Translations under genes and position numbers: made by a program
Part shown: positions 53,584-62,236 of the stretch, in pieces
How the letters are laid out: each line of letters begins with the position of its first letter
How positions within the stretch are numbered: the stretch's first letter is position 1
Source of the DNA: Pirellulaceae bacterium
GTDB taxonomy: Bacteria > Planctomycetota > Planctomycetia > Pirellulales > Pirellulaceae
DNA: 64,000 nucleotides
Reading direction: 5' to 3'
Assembly: GCA_023382975.1 (NCBI GenBank)
Contig: JAHDXO010000013.1
Span: forward strand, 1 to 64,000
Notes under the pieces: model-generated
Seen by the model: the letters and a program-made list of their open reading frames with translations, nothing else
Databases searched by the model: none
What the model was told of the DNA's origin: nothing

Positions 53584-55131
53584 TCAACGGCCCGCAGTGG
53601 GCTTCGTTCCCGCCCTCGGCTTGGCTGCAGGCTTCGGTCTCGCAAGCAACTCGTCCAAACGCGATTGCATTCGCTCGACGCGCTGCGGTTGGCTGGCTGC
53701 CACGTTCGTGGCTTGGCCGGGATCGCTGGCGAGATGGTACAGTTGACAAGACGGTGCGTCCGGTCTGACGCAGCCCGCCTCGTCCACATCGCTGTTCACC
53801 AAGCCCAGCTTGGCGTACGGCTGGCCCCATGGGGCTCCCGGCGGCGACTGGACCGTCATGCCCAGCGAGCCCTGTTTGGGCAGATAAACCCAATCGCCCT
53901 GTCGCAGCGCAAAGCCGCCTGTGCCCTGCATGAGGAATTCGCTGCGGACGGCGGGCGCGCCGACCGGATCGATCAGCACCGAAAGCTGGTCGAGGCTGTC
54001 GGGGGCCGCGCCAGCGGGCACGGCCACACCCGCCGCAGCCGCCAACGTCGCCATCAGATCGGTCAGCCCGAACAACTGGTCCCCACGCGAGCCCGCGGGA
54101 ATCCGGCCGGGCCAATGGGCGATCAGCGGCACACGATGTCCGCCCTCCCAGGCATCGGTTTTCTGACCCAGGAACGTACTGTTGGCACGATGGCCGGCCT
54201 CCAGCGCGTCGCGCTGCAGCACGGCCCCGTTGTCGCTGGTGAAAATGACCAGCGTGTTGTCGCCCCGACCTTGCGCCCGCAACGCATCGAGCACCTTGCC
54301 CACGCAGGCGTCGAGCTGCTGGACGAAATCGCCGTAGCGGCCTGCCTGGCTTGTGCCTTGAAACTCGGACGCCGGAGCGATCGGCACGTGCGGCGCGACA
54401 AACGCGAGGTAGAGGAAGAACGGCTGGTGCCGCTGCTGGCCGATCCACTGCGCGGCTTGGTCGGCGAGGAGCGTGTCAATTCGGTCTTGCGGTCGGGCCG
54501 CGTGCGCCTTCGCCGCGCCTTCGCTGAGTCCCCAGCCCCAGTCGCGGAGGCCGCGTTTGACGACCTCGTCATGAGGAATGATGCGCAGCGGATCCGCCGG
54601 GTCGAGGCCGACCGTGTGATGGTCTTCGACGAACACGAACGGCGGTTCGTTGTGGCTCCGCGGGCAGCCGAAGAAACGGTCGAAACCGACCTCGAGCGGA
54701 CCCGGCTTCAACTCGCCGTTGTAGTCCGGCTCCGCGCCGCGGCCAAAGCCCAGATGCCATTTGCCGATGGCGGCCGTTCGGTAGCCGGCCGTCTGCAGCA
54801 ACGACGGCAGGGTGACCTGACCCTCGTGGAAGTAAAGCGTCTGCTGGCCCTGCCGTTTGGCACGCAGGAAGTACGTGCCGCTGAGGACCGCGTATCGCGT
54901 CGGTTGGCAGACGGCGGCCGGAGCGTGAGCGTCGGTCAGCCTGACCCCTTGGCTCGCCAGGCGATCGAGGTTCGGCGTCTTGATCTTCGTCGCGCCGTAG
55001 CAGCCGACATCGCCGCAGCCGAGGTCGTCGGCGACGATCAACAGAATGTTCGGTCTCGCGGGTGTTTCCGTAGCGGAGGCGACGACGCTAAGCACGTTCC
55101 ATGCGCACAGGACGGCGAGAATACGGTTCAT
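53584..55131 (-). CDS. type I sulfatase
   Basis: A 515-residue secreted sulfatase of the arylsulfatase A/N-acetylgalactosamine-6-sulfatase type. After a signal peptide (ILAVLCAWNVLSVVASA) come NILLIVADDLGCGDVGCYG (metal aspartates), the maturation motif AVCQPTRYAVLSG, in which the Cys becomes formylglycine, then AIGKWHLG, APHVPIAP and FTSDNGA. An accompanying formylglycine-generating enzyme is not in the window. Its ATG overlaps the stop of the upstream GH43/32-like gene (ATGA), so both are cotranscribed and probably process one sulfated glycan. It converges with the unknown secreted gene. Confidence 0.93.
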   Translation of the reverse strand: MNRILAVLCAWNVLSVVASATETPARPNILLIVADDLGCGDVGCYGATKIKTPNLDRLASQGVRLTDAHAPAAVCQPTRYAVLSGTYFLRAKRQGQQTLYFHEGQVTLPSLLQTAGYRTAAIGKWHLGFGRGAEPDYNGELKPGPLEVGFDRFFGCPRSHNEPPFVFVEDHHTVGLDPADPLRIIPHDEVVKRGLRDWGWGLSEGAAKAHAARPQDRIDTLLADQAAQWIGQQRHQPFFLYLAFVAPHVPIAPASEFQGTSQAGRYGDFVQQLDACVGKVLDALRAQGRGDNTLVIFTSDNGAVLQRDALEAGHRANSTFLGQKTDAWEGGHRVPLIAHWPGRIPAGSRGDQLFGLTDLMATLAAAAGVAVPAGAAPDSLDQLSVLIDPVGAPAVRSEFLMQGTGGFALRQGDWVYLPKQGSLGMTVQSPPGAPWGQPYAKLGLVNSDVDEAGCVRPDAPSCQLYHLASDPGQATNVAASQPQRVERMQSRLDELLARPKPAAKPRAGTKPTAGR

Positions 55132-56261
55132 GGCTCGACCTTCTCCGCTGTGTCCGCCGCGACGTCGGCCGGCAATGCGACCGGTTTGCTGGTAATCAAC
55201 CCGATGCAGCGTCCTTGGTTGCCCGTGGCGCAGTAGTGCATGTAGAAGGTGTCGTTTTCCGGGCGGTAAACGAGCGAGATCTTGTGGGCGTACTGCTTGT
55301 CGAGCCCACCGGGATGTCCGCCCGCCCGGTAGAGCGGCTCGGGATGCGCGGTCCAGTGAAGCAGATCGCGGGAGAAGGCAACCATGATGTGGGCTCCGCC
55401 GCGTCCGACGCCAAAGTAGAACATCACCCAATGATCCCCGTCGCGGAAGACCTTGCCGTCGGAGCAGAACTTCTCGTCGTACCCTCCCGGGCGGTTCCGC
55501 ACGATCGGATTGCGCTCGTAGCGCTTCCAGTCCATCAGGTCGGTCGACGTGGCCAGCCCCATCTGTTCGACGCCTCCGGAAGCCGCGTTGTAATAGTTGA
55601 AGAACGTGCTCTCGTGCTCGACCAGCCAGGGCTGGTAGATGCAGCTTTTCTCCCAATCGCCTACCTCCGGCTCGTGGACCGAAAGAATGTAGTTCTCCTT
55701 GGCGCGCTTCCAGGTCAGGCCGTCGTCGCTCGAAGCCACGCCTTCGTAGCCCGGGCGCAATTCGTAGCCGCCCTGCCTGGGGTAGCAGCCGTAAAGCGTC
55801 CAATACTTGCCGTTGCGTTTCTTCAGCACCCGCGGCGCCCGGATGTCGTAAGACTCGTAGAGGAACGCCCCGATCACGGTTCCGCCGTAGTCGAATTCCC
55901 CTTCTCGGCCGAATCCCATGGCCAGCCGCGGAGCCGTCCAGCGGACCAGATCCGTGCTCTCGGCCACGAACGAATTGTAACCATGGCCGTTGAAGGCGAT
56001 GAAGCTGATGAACCACTTGTCCGTCTGGCCGGGCAGTTGATAAACGCACGGCACATCCGTGTTGTGGAACCGCTCGTGGCCGGGAATCCGGGGCTCGGCC
56101 GGGATAATCGGATCCGGCCAGTAATGCCAACCGCGATAGGGAGCAGCCCACTCGTCCAGCTTCTGGCGGTCGATCTCCGCCGGCGCGGCCGCCTCGACGG
56201 CCGCCCATTCGCACAAAGGCGTCAGCAGGACGATGGCCAGAAACCAAACAATCTTCCTCAT
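55128..56261 (-). CDS. secreted GH43/GH32-like five-bladed propeller protein
   Basis: A 377-residue protein with signal peptide IVWFLAIVLLTPLCEWAAVEA. The mature part contains repeated propeller elements typical of GH43/32/62-like families: GWHYWPDPIIPAE, WFISFIAFNGHGYNSFVAESTDLVRWTAP, GVASSDDGLTWKRAKENYI, LATSTDLMDWKRYERNPIV and FSRDLLHWTAHPEPLY. The catalytic acid is not assigned with certainty. It overlaps the sulfatase by 4 nt. A role in sulfated plant or algal glycan use is inferred from neighbours. Confidence 0.85.
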   Translation of the reverse strand: MRKIVWFLAIVLLTPLCEWAAVEAAAPAEIDRQKLDEWAAPYRGWHYWPDPIIPAEPRIPGHERFHNTDVPCVYQLPGQTDKWFISFIAFNGHGYNSFVAESTDLVRWTAPRLAMGFGREGEFDYGGTVIGAFLYESYDIRAPRVLKKRNGKYWTLYGCYPRQGGYELRPGYEGVASSDDGLTWKRAKENYILSVHEPEVGDWEKSCIYQPWLVEHESTFFNYYNAASGGVEQMGLATSTDLMDWKRYERNPIVRNRPGGYDEKFCSDGKVFRDGDHWVMFYFGVGRGGAHIMVAFSRDLLHWTAHPEPLYRAGGHPGGLDKQYAHKISLVYRPENDTFYMHYCATGNQGRCIGLITSKPVALPADVAADTAEKVEP

Positions 56262-56489
56262 GGTGCGAGTCTCCCAAGGCGGCAACGATCTTCCGTTGCA
56301 TTGTAAGAGCCGAGCGTTGACCAAACCACCGGTGCGCATCCGCCGCATCTCAACGCCAAACGAGGAAAAAATCGATTGGCCCTGTAACCGGATCGAATCC
56401 CGCTTGCACTAGCTTCGGTGAACCGCACGAGATCTCTGCAAGTGGTTGATTCTTTTTGGTAGCAAGCGTGTAATCTAAGGAGCAAGAAG

Positions 56490-56990
56490 ATGTTGCGAAA
56501 TCTGATGATGGTGGGATTGGTCGTGGCAGGATTGGGGACGATCGGAGCCGCTTCGACGCCAAACGCGGGCCCCGGCGCAGGCCGGTGGCCGGGCGCCAAC
56601 ACGCCCTTGGGCCGAATGATCACGGGCAACCTGGGACGGCTGATGGTCTTGCGATCCGAACTGAACCTGAGCGACGAGCAACGCTCGCAAGTCCGCGACG
56701 TGCTGGTCCGTCACCGCAGCGAGATCGTTGCGACGGTCCAGGCGGTGCGGGCCAAGCGACTGGTTCTGCGGGACGCCGTGTTGGCAGAATCTGCCGACGA
56801 GGCCGCGATTCGAGCCGCCGCAGCCGAACTGGGCGAACAGATCGGCGACGCCGCGGTCAAGGCATCCAAACTGAAAGCCCAAGTGGCGCCGATCCTGACC
56901 GACGAACAACGTGCGCTGATTGTCGAGTTTCTGGCCGACCGCGACGAGGCGGTCGACCGCTTCCTGGAACAAGCCGCCGCGAAACGATGA
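56490..56990 (+). CDS. Spy/LTXXQ-like periplasmic protein
   Basis: A 166-residue exported helical protein: signal (LMMVGLVVAGLGTIGAA), then LRSELNLSDEQRSQVRDVLVRHR and, 85 residues later, VAPILTDEQRALIVEFLADR, two LTxxQ-type motifs like those of Spy/CpxP. Such proteins sense or buffer envelope stress. AAGGAG precedes the ATG. It is the first of four genes joined by 4-nt overlaps with an ECF sigma factor. Confidence 0.85.
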   Translation: MLRNLMMVGLVVAGLGTIGAASTPNAGPGAGRWPGANTPLGRMITGNLGRLMVLRSELNLSDEQRSQVRDVLVRHRSEIVATVQAVRAKRLVLRDAVLAESADEAAIRAAAAELGEQIGDAAVKASKLKAQVAPILTDEQRALIVEFLADRDEAVDRFLEQAAAKR

Positions 56991-57679
56991 ACGAGATCTG
57001 CTGGAACGCGATCGCCTGGACAGGGAGTCTCGAGCTGCAAGGCTTGACGCTCCCTGCCTCGCTGCGCTGTATGGTCCTGGCCTCGGTCAAGTCCTGCGAG
57101 CAGGATGGCCCACGCGACCGTACCGAATCCGACGCGCAGACCGATTGGCCCGAGATCCGCGCGTCGCTGGACGGCGACGGCGAGGCGTTCGCGCGGCTGG
57201 TCCAGCGATACCAACAACCCGTCGCCGCCTACCTGTGGAGATTCACACGCCAACGCCAAGTCTGGGAGGAACTGGTCCAAGATGTATTTGTGGAAGCGTT
57301 CCTGTCGCTGCGCACCTACCGCGCCGATGCGCCGCTGCTGCACTGGCTGAAGCGGATCGCGACCCGGGTTGGCTATCGACATTGGCGAAACCGCCAGGGA
57401 AAACGTCGCGAACTGTCGATCAGCGAAGCGGAGGCGGTGACGGACGCGGACCAGGCAAACGCCTCGTTCCGTTACGAGGCCGGCGAACTGGTGTACTCGC
57501 TGTTGTCCCGCCTGTCGCCCCGCGACCGGTTGGTCATGACCTTGGTTTACCTGGAGGAATGCAGCACTCGGGAGATCGCCGAGTTGACCGGCTGGAGTGA
57601 ATCGCTGGTCAAAGTGCAGGCCTATCGCGCTCGCAAGCGATTGAAAAAGCTTTGCGACCGGGAAGGGATCGACCTATGA
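56987..57679 (+). CDS. ECF-type RNA polymerase sigma factor
   Basis: A 230-residue sigma factor starting at an ATG overlapping the upstream stop (ATGA). Region 2: EAFARLVQRYQQPVAAYLWRF, then WEELVQDVFVEAFLSLRTY. Region 4: LSPRDRLVMTLVYLEECSTREIAELTGWSESLVKVQAYRARKRLKKL. An N-terminal extension of about 45 residues (CWNAIAWTGSLELQGL) precedes region 2 and is unusual. It is cotranscribed with a Spy-like sensor before it and a small membrane protein plus a second Spy-like protein after it. Confidence 0.9.
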   Translation: MNEICWNAIAWTGSLELQGLTLPASLRCMVLASVKSCEQDGPRDRTESDAQTDWPEIRASLDGDGEAFARLVQRYQQPVAAYLWRFTRQRQVWEELVQDVFVEAFLSLRTYRADAPLLHWLKRIATRVGYRHWRNRQGKRRELSISEAEAVTDADQANASFRYEAGELVYSLLSRLSPRDRLVMTLVYLEECSTREIAELTGWSESLVKVQAYRARKRLKKLCDREGIDL

Positions 57680-57939
57680 ACGAACCTCGACGCAGTTTTC
57701 AGCAGTTGGTGCAAACGGCACGGCACGAACCGGCTCCTCCGGTGGACATCACGAAGCAAGTCGTTCATCGACTCGCAACCGTCCGACCGGCCAGCGGCAT
57801 CGATGCCTCGCTGTGCCTGGCAACGCTGCTGTCCGTGGCCGCGGCGGCGCTGGTGATGGCACTGGTCGGTTTCCAGGGAGCCTGGGACGTCGATCCGTTG
57901 GCCGACCTATTTCAACCTTTGACAGGTTTGATCCGATGA
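57676..57939 (+). CDS. small membrane protein, anti-sigma candidate
   Basis: An 87-residue protein starting MNEPRRSFQQLVQTAR at an ATG overlapping the sigma stop by 4 nt. A cytosolic N-terminal helix of about 45 residues is followed by one hydrophobic segment (LCLATLLSVAAAALVMALVGF). The position directly after the sigma gene and before a membrane-anchored Spy-like sensor fits an anti-sigma factor such as CnrY, though no sequence motif proves it. Confidence 0.7.
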   Translation: MNEPRRSFQQLVQTARHEPAPPVDITKQVVHRLATVRPASGIDASLCLATLLSVAAAALVMALVGFQGAWDVDPLADLFQPLTGLIR

Positions 57940-58409
57940 GCGAAAACGCCTCCCTTCCGACATCGCCAGCCCCGACCCCGGCGTCCCGAGCGACGGTTCG
58001 AGGACGCTGGTTGCGACCCTTGATGCTGGCGGCCATTTTTCTTTCGGGTCTGTTGGTCGGTGCCGGCCTGACGCTGATGGCTGTCCGGCAAGGCGTATTG
58101 TACGGAATCCATCATCCGGAAGAGATGCCGGTCCGGGTCGCCGCACGACTCCGCAGGCCCTTGAGCCTCAGCGACCAGCAGGCGGATCGCGTCCAAGCGA
58201 TCATCCGGGAACGCCAATCGCAATTGCAGGAAATCCGCCGCCGCTTTCAGCCCGAAGTCGAAGCTGAACTCGAACAGGTCTACCAGCAGATCCGCGAGAT
58301 CCTGGACGATCAGCAGCGCGAGCGTTGGGATCAAATCTATACACGTCTGCGCGAGACCTGGATTCCGCCCCTACCGAAACCTGCCGCGATGCCCGAGCGC
58401 GTAGATTGA
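57936..58409 (+). CDS. membrane-anchored Spy/CnrX-like sensor
   Basis: A 157-residue protein: cytosolic N-terminus, one transmembrane helix (LRPLMLAAIFLSGLLVGAGLTLMAV, about 27-51), then a periplasmic helical domain with RPLSLSDQQADRVQAIIRERQSQLQEIRRRF and EVEAELEQVYQQIREILDDQQRERWDQI, typical of the Spy/CpxP/CnrX heavy-metal sensor fold. The operon order Spy-like, sigma, anti-sigma candidate, CnrX-like suggests sigma release on envelope or metal stress. Confidence 0.85.
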   Translation: MSENASLPTSPAPTPASRATVRGRWLRPLMLAAIFLSGLLVGAGLTLMAVRQGVLYGIHHPEEMPVRVAARLRRPLSLSDQQADRVQAIIRERQSQLQEIRRRFQPEVEAELEQVYQQIREILDDQQRERWDQIYTRLRETWIPPLPKPAAMPERVD

Positions 58410-58724
58410 AACCCGTACGAAATTGCCCAGGAAGCCTCGTCGCTTCTTCCGCGATTGACTAAGGTGCTCTTGGCTGGTGCCCATCAAGAGCTTCGTCGGC
58501 GAGTCGGCCAAAGGGTTCTCCATCGCATCCGGCGGTGCCTCAAGCACTGTCCACGGCACGCTTGGAAGAACGAGGCTTGCCCAGTCGGTCAGGCGTCTGT
58601 CAGACGCTTAGCACCGTTCGAGAAATAACTGTCCGATTTGCACGGGAGGCCTTGCGCACGCCCCCTTGCAGTGCGGGCAACGCTCGGGCTGATAAATGCC
58701 CAGGCCGCGACACAACCCGGCCCC
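58410..58724. other. intergenic, nothing recognised
   Basis: Short frames on both strands lack start context and family features. One plus-strand stretch after 58410 could encode a short relic (PYEIAQEASSLLPRL), but it has no start or known family. Confidence 0.4.
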
Positions 58725-59288
58725 CTATCCCGATCGATGGTTCGGTGCTGTGACAGTGCGAAAACGGTTTCCGTCGTATTCAAAAAAAAGCGTGGCTTGC
58801 TTGGCGACGCGTTTGCTATGGATCCACTGTGTGAAGTTCATTTGCAGTATTCTTGCCGAATCGTCATAGTCAAATGCGACGTTAAAAGCACCATCCGTAT
58901 TCCCGCCCCCATCCACAATCGGGAACAGATTGAAACTCGTTTCACCGGGGCTGGAAAGGGCCCAGATCTTCACGAGTATCTCGAAAGTCTGGTTGCCGAA
59001 ATGATCTGAATAGGATAGCTCGAACAGTTGTTGATCAATCTCCACAGGCTGTCCAGAATCACTCTGAGATGTCATCGCAAAATACTTGTTGTGAGGAGCC
59101 GAAAGCCCGGATCTACCTGGCTGCCATTCAACGGTTCTCCAACGCAAAACGGTCGGTGTGTCGTTCACCAACACACGCTCGGAGCCTGGGTCGATTGCAA
59201 ACGCCCCATGCAGCCAGACAACGATACCAAGTACCATGGCAATAGCAGCGATTACAAGCAGAAGGTGTCGAGTTGAGAATTGGAGCAA
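58725..59288 (-). CDS. membrane-anchored hypothetical protein
   Basis: A 187-residue protein with the N-terminal module MLQFSTRHLLLVIAAIAMVLGIVVW, which resembles the short RHLL-type membrane anchors common in planctomycete hypotheticals, followed by a beta-rich extracytoplasmic domain. No function is recognised. Base composition is lower in GC than its neighbours. Confidence 0.65.
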   Translation of the reverse strand: MLQFSTRHLLLVIAAIAMVLGIVVWLHGAFAIDPGSERVLVNDTPTVLRWRTVEWQPGRSGLSAPHNKYFAMTSQSDSGQPVEIDQQLFELSYSDHFGNQTFEILVKIWALSSPGETSFNLFPIVDGGGNTDGAFNVAFDYDDSARILQMNFTQWIHSKRVAKQATLFFEYDGNRFRTVTAPNHRSG

Positions 59289-59840
59289 CCGCCGGTCTCC
59301 TTCACCGAAGGACCACGATCATGCGGGCGGGACGCGCGATCGACCATCCGTTTCCGCACGCAAGCCCACCTCGCATGCATCCGATTGTTCAAGTAAGCCG
59401 CTGGCGCGGCGGCCGGTGCCACGCGGGGGTCGATTGATTGCTTGTCGGCGTGACATGGGCCACAGTGCTCCTGACCGCAGCGGATTGACACGGACCACTT
59501 CGGCCCGCTCCGACCGCGGACGCTTCCCCTGGAGACCCTGCTCACGGCACGCCGTTCCCCGAATTCTAACCGGCCCGTCCGACCTTCGTCCACCTCGGCC
59601 AAGCGACAGGGCGTCCCGCTGTCCGCCCTGGCCCGGCAGATGCAACACGATTTGCAGTTGGCCGGCCGCAAACAGAGTCCAGCAAGTCAAGAGTGGCTCG
59701 CGGGCGCCGAACGCGAGTCGGCCCCGCAACCCTTCGGACAACCGCAACCCGGCCGCGTCCAGGACAGCACGGATGGCAGAGCCGGGGCACGGATGCAAAT
59801 GCGAATTGCCATCGCCGCATTCCGCGGCGAACCAGACCAA

Positions 59841-59951
59841 CCCGGATTATTCGCGAAGTCCTCCGCGGGGCCGTGGTACAGGCTGCCAGCCTGTATTTGG
59901 GAACACAGGCAAGCTGCCTGTGCTACAACACGCCCCCGTGAATAATCCGGG
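59841..59951. repeat. 111-bp composite inverted-repeat element
   Basis: Terminal arms CCCGGATTATTC (59841-59852) and GAATAATCCGGG (59940-59951) are perfect reverse complements. They enclose two REP-type palindromes: TACAGGCTGCCAGCCTGTA near 59877-59895 and CACAGGCAAGCTGCCTGTG near 59904-59922. This looks like a miniature transposable or REP-derived element. The rest of 59289-60345 shows only degenerate frames. Confidence 0.78.
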
Positions 59952-60179
59952 CCGAGGCTCGTTCCCGACACGAGACGGGCTGCTGATCATCCGTGCTCCG
60001 GCTTTGCCGTCCGTGCGATTCCGAACTCCGAGAATGCGATCACTGCAAGACTTCAGCGAAACACGGAACTGCCGTCCCGATACGCGCCCCAATGTGCTTC
60101 GAACTCGGCGCCCCGCGGATCGCTGCCATCTCGATGCTCGGCATCGCTGGCCGGAACCGGCCAGTAGAAATGCAAAACC

Positions 60180-60518
60180 CTACGGCGAGCCTCTTCTCCC
60201 GCGCTGCCGTTCGTTCCCGCCGAGCGCGCCGGGCCACTTGAACGAGAAGTGGATCGTGGGGGAGTCCACCGCCCGGCAACCTCTATCCCGTGACAACGTC
60301 TCTCTCCCCCCGAAGCCTCTCCACCTGATCACCGCAGGATCGAATCCTTCATGAGTTCGACGTCCCCTGTACTTCTGCCGATTCGATTTCTGCTCTTCGG
60401 CCTGGAGACGGTCGACCAACGCGTCAAGCGTCCCGCCAGCGTCATCGAGCAGCTTCTGTCGGATCGTGTGCAGTTCGTCAAGAATGGGATTTTTCGTCAT
60501 CGTCATCGTCTCCGCCAA
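60180..60518 (-). CDS. small hypothetical, possibly antitoxin-like
   Basis: The convincing part is MTKNPILDELHTIRQKLLDDAGGTLDALVDRLQAEEQKSNR (from about 60500), a compact amphipathic helix layout seen in small proteins paired with toxins in planctomycetes and cyanobacteria. The C-terminal 60 residues after about 60350 are Arg-rich and may be read-through after a lost stop or frameshift. A second frame ending at 60481 overlaps its start (HLANARELPGIYGLLDERG) but has no start codon; it may be a broken upstream partner. Confidence 0.45.
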   Translation of the reverse strand: MAETMTMTKNPILDELHTIRQKLLDDAGGTLDALVDRLQAEEQKSNRQKYRGRRTHEGFDPAVIRWRGFGGRETLSRDRGCRAVDSPTIHFSFKWPGALGGNERQRGRRGSP

Positions 60519-60660
60519 GGAACTCCGCGGGCGTACGAATCAGGAACTGCCCGGACCCGCGTTCATCGAGCAAACCGTAGATGCCGGGAAGCTCACGAGC
60601 GTTGGCAAGATGTTTGCCGTTCGGCGCGACGTGCCTGGAAGCGCCGCTCCTGATGAAGAC

Positions 60661-61005
60661 TCAGCCGATCTCGTCCAGACGGACATCGATCTCAATCACG
60701 TTCCGCCGAAACTCTTCGATCGACGGCGCCAGTGGGATGAGTTCCCGCCGCACGCCTTCCGCGGTTCCGTCGTCGCACCATTCGTGGTCGGCGAAGTAGA
60801 CGCCTAGGTCGTCGATCCCCACGACCACCGCGTTGCCGCCAACCGTGGTGCCGACGACGTACCAGCCGTACGGGTTGATGTCTCCGCCAGGGCCGACTCC
60901 GGGCATATTCTCGTCGTTGAGCCGCTGGTCATCGCACCAGTTCACATGGTCGCAGGCGACCATCGCCAGCTCGTCGCGCTTCCGACGAATCTCATCGGGA
61001 ACCAT
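60661..61005 (-). CDS. small SUKH-like hypothetical protein
   Basis: A 114-residue acidic soluble protein (MVPDEIRRKRDELAMVACDH). GDINPYGWYVVGTTVGGNAVVVGIDDLGVYFADHEW resembles the central strand of the SUKH/SMI1 fold often found in immunity proteins of toxin systems, but the resemblance is weak. It lies in a gene-poor stretch near a toxin-antitoxin pair. Confidence 0.55.
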   Translation of the reverse strand: MVPDEIRRKRDELAMVACDHVNWCDDQRLNDENMPGVGPGGDINPYGWYVVGTTVGGNAVVVGIDDLGVYFADHEWCDDGTAEGVRRELIPLAPSIEEFRRNVIEIDVRLDEIG

Positions 61006-61233
61006 CCGTCACCTCCTCGGTGTCTTGGTCAGCAGCTTGAAAACCCGAGTAGTCATGTTGACTCCCGGTCTCGACATTTACAAGGATTAGCCGCCGTGCG
61101 TCCTGCCGCCGAACGACTGCGGCAACCCGGCGGCGGCCAAGAACCGCTGATTTCGGGGCCGACCCGATGCGCCGCTTCTTCTGGTCCGCTTGGTTCGGCC
61201 GATTCAGGGTTCCCAGATGTCCAGTCTGCCAAG

Positions 61234-61527
61234 TTACTGTCGCCGCTTCCAGTACCCAAAGCGTCGACGTGCGTGGGCGACGGCCGCAACCACAACGGTA
61301 TCATTCACGAGCCGATACACAATACTGTAGGGATACCGCCGCAACAGGTGCTGGCGATGTCGCCTATCGCAGAACGGCCATCGATCGGGAGCCTCGACGA
61401 TGTCAGCGAGGGCTCGCTCAACGGCTTCCTCAAATCCTTCTGCCGCGCGTTCGCTTCGGGCACGGTACCAATCGAAGGCATCTTCGTAATCCTTGGTCGC
61501 GCCCGGCAGGAATCTCGGCTCAGTCAT
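61234..61527 (-). CDS. ParE/RelE-type toxin
   Basis: A 97-residue protein with the ParE/RelE layout: FLPGATKDYEDAFDWYRARSERAAEGFEEAVERALADI, then RWPFCDRRHRQHLLRRYPYSIVYRLVNDTVVVAAVAHARRRFGYW. Proteins of this family poison gyrase (ParE) or cut mRNA at ribosomes (RelE). The ATG overlaps the 3' end of the antitoxin gene by 8 nt. Confidence 0.88.
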   Translation of the reverse strand: MTEPRFLPGATKDYEDAFDWYRARSERAAEGFEEAVERALADIVEAPDRWPFCDRRHRQHLLRRYPYSIVYRLVNDTVVVAAVAHARRRFGYWKRRQ

Positions 61528-61759
61528 GCGGCGCCTGCCGCCGGCGAGCCCGGTCCTTGACTTCAGCCCACGATAGGGTCTCGACTCCACCCGCATCAAA
61601 CTCGTCCGACCGGCGATTGATTTCCGCCAGCCATGCGTCGTCAAGCGGCGCAGCGTCTTCGGGCGCAAAGCTGGAAATGAGGGTATCTACGAGTTCAGCC
61701 CGTTCCGATTCAGGCAGTGCCAAGGCTGCCTCGAGAACTCGATCCAATGACGCGACCAT
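61520..61759 (-). CDS. addiction-module antitoxin (PF09720-like)
   Basis: A 79-residue protein with LEAALALPESERAELVDTLISSF, DDAWLAEINRRSDEFDAGGVETLSWAEVKDRARRR, matching the family of unstable antitoxins encoded before ParE/RelE-type toxins. The internal ATG (MVASLDRV) was chosen over the longer MPLAVFSQR frame. It precedes and slightly overlaps the toxin gene, as is usual for this class. Confidence 0.87.
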   Translation of the reverse strand: MVASLDRVLEAALALPESERAELVDTLISSFAPEDAAPLDDAWLAEINRRSDEFDAGGVETLSWAEVKDRARRRQAPHD

Positions 61760-62236
61760 ACGCTCGTCCTTTCGCTGACTGAACACCGCGAGAGGCATTT
61801 CCGCACTTGCCCTCGATACGATTCCACGGCTTCATTATAGTGGCTCTTGCCCCTGGTACGATACCTTCGCAGACACGGACCAGCGGCACGCGCGACGGTT
61901 CCTCGAATCCTGCACAGGAGGTGCAGCCGTCTTCGTCCCAGTCCTGAACCGTGCGGCGTGGCCAAGTCCAGTGTTCCGGCGGGCGCTGGGAGAACAGTTG
62001 GCCGAAGTCCTGCCGGGCAGCGTCGCGCACGCCGCCCGGCCCCGCTCGTAGCCATCCGAGCGCAAAAAAAAACGCCGAGCCAACCAGCCCGACGTCTCTG
62101 TCTCCACACTCCAAACGCCCGCCCCGCCGAAGGTCCCCGCGCAGCGGCCAGTCCAACGACACCGTTCACCGGGCCGCGGCGGACGACATTGATTTCAAAA
62201 ATCCGCGCGACCCGCGGCTCCGTGTGGAACGGTTGG
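61760..62236. other. intergenic before TA pair
   Basis: Minus-strand frames here show no recognised family and are interrupted by the terminator at 62064-62094. I see no convincing gene; a promoter for the antitoxin is expected near 61770-61840 (tataatg-like sequence on the minus strand). Confidence 0.4.
62064..62094 (-). terminator. rho-independent terminator
   Basis: On the minus strand, CGTCGGGC pairs with GCTCGGCG (two G-U pairs) around a TGGTTG loop, followed by nine T. It lies 143 bp after the stop of the membrane protein gene at 62237, which it probably terminates. Confidence 0.78.

Noticed and set aside
60479..60655. Start-less minus-strand frame (HLANARELPGIYGLLDERG)
   Set aside because: It has plausible protein character but no ATG, GTG or TTG after the upstream stop, so I do not list it as a gene; it may be a broken partner.
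61710..62162. Minus-strand hypothetical gene
   Set aside because: It crosses a strong terminator hairpin with a T-run, overlaps the antitoxin start, and shows no conserved features.
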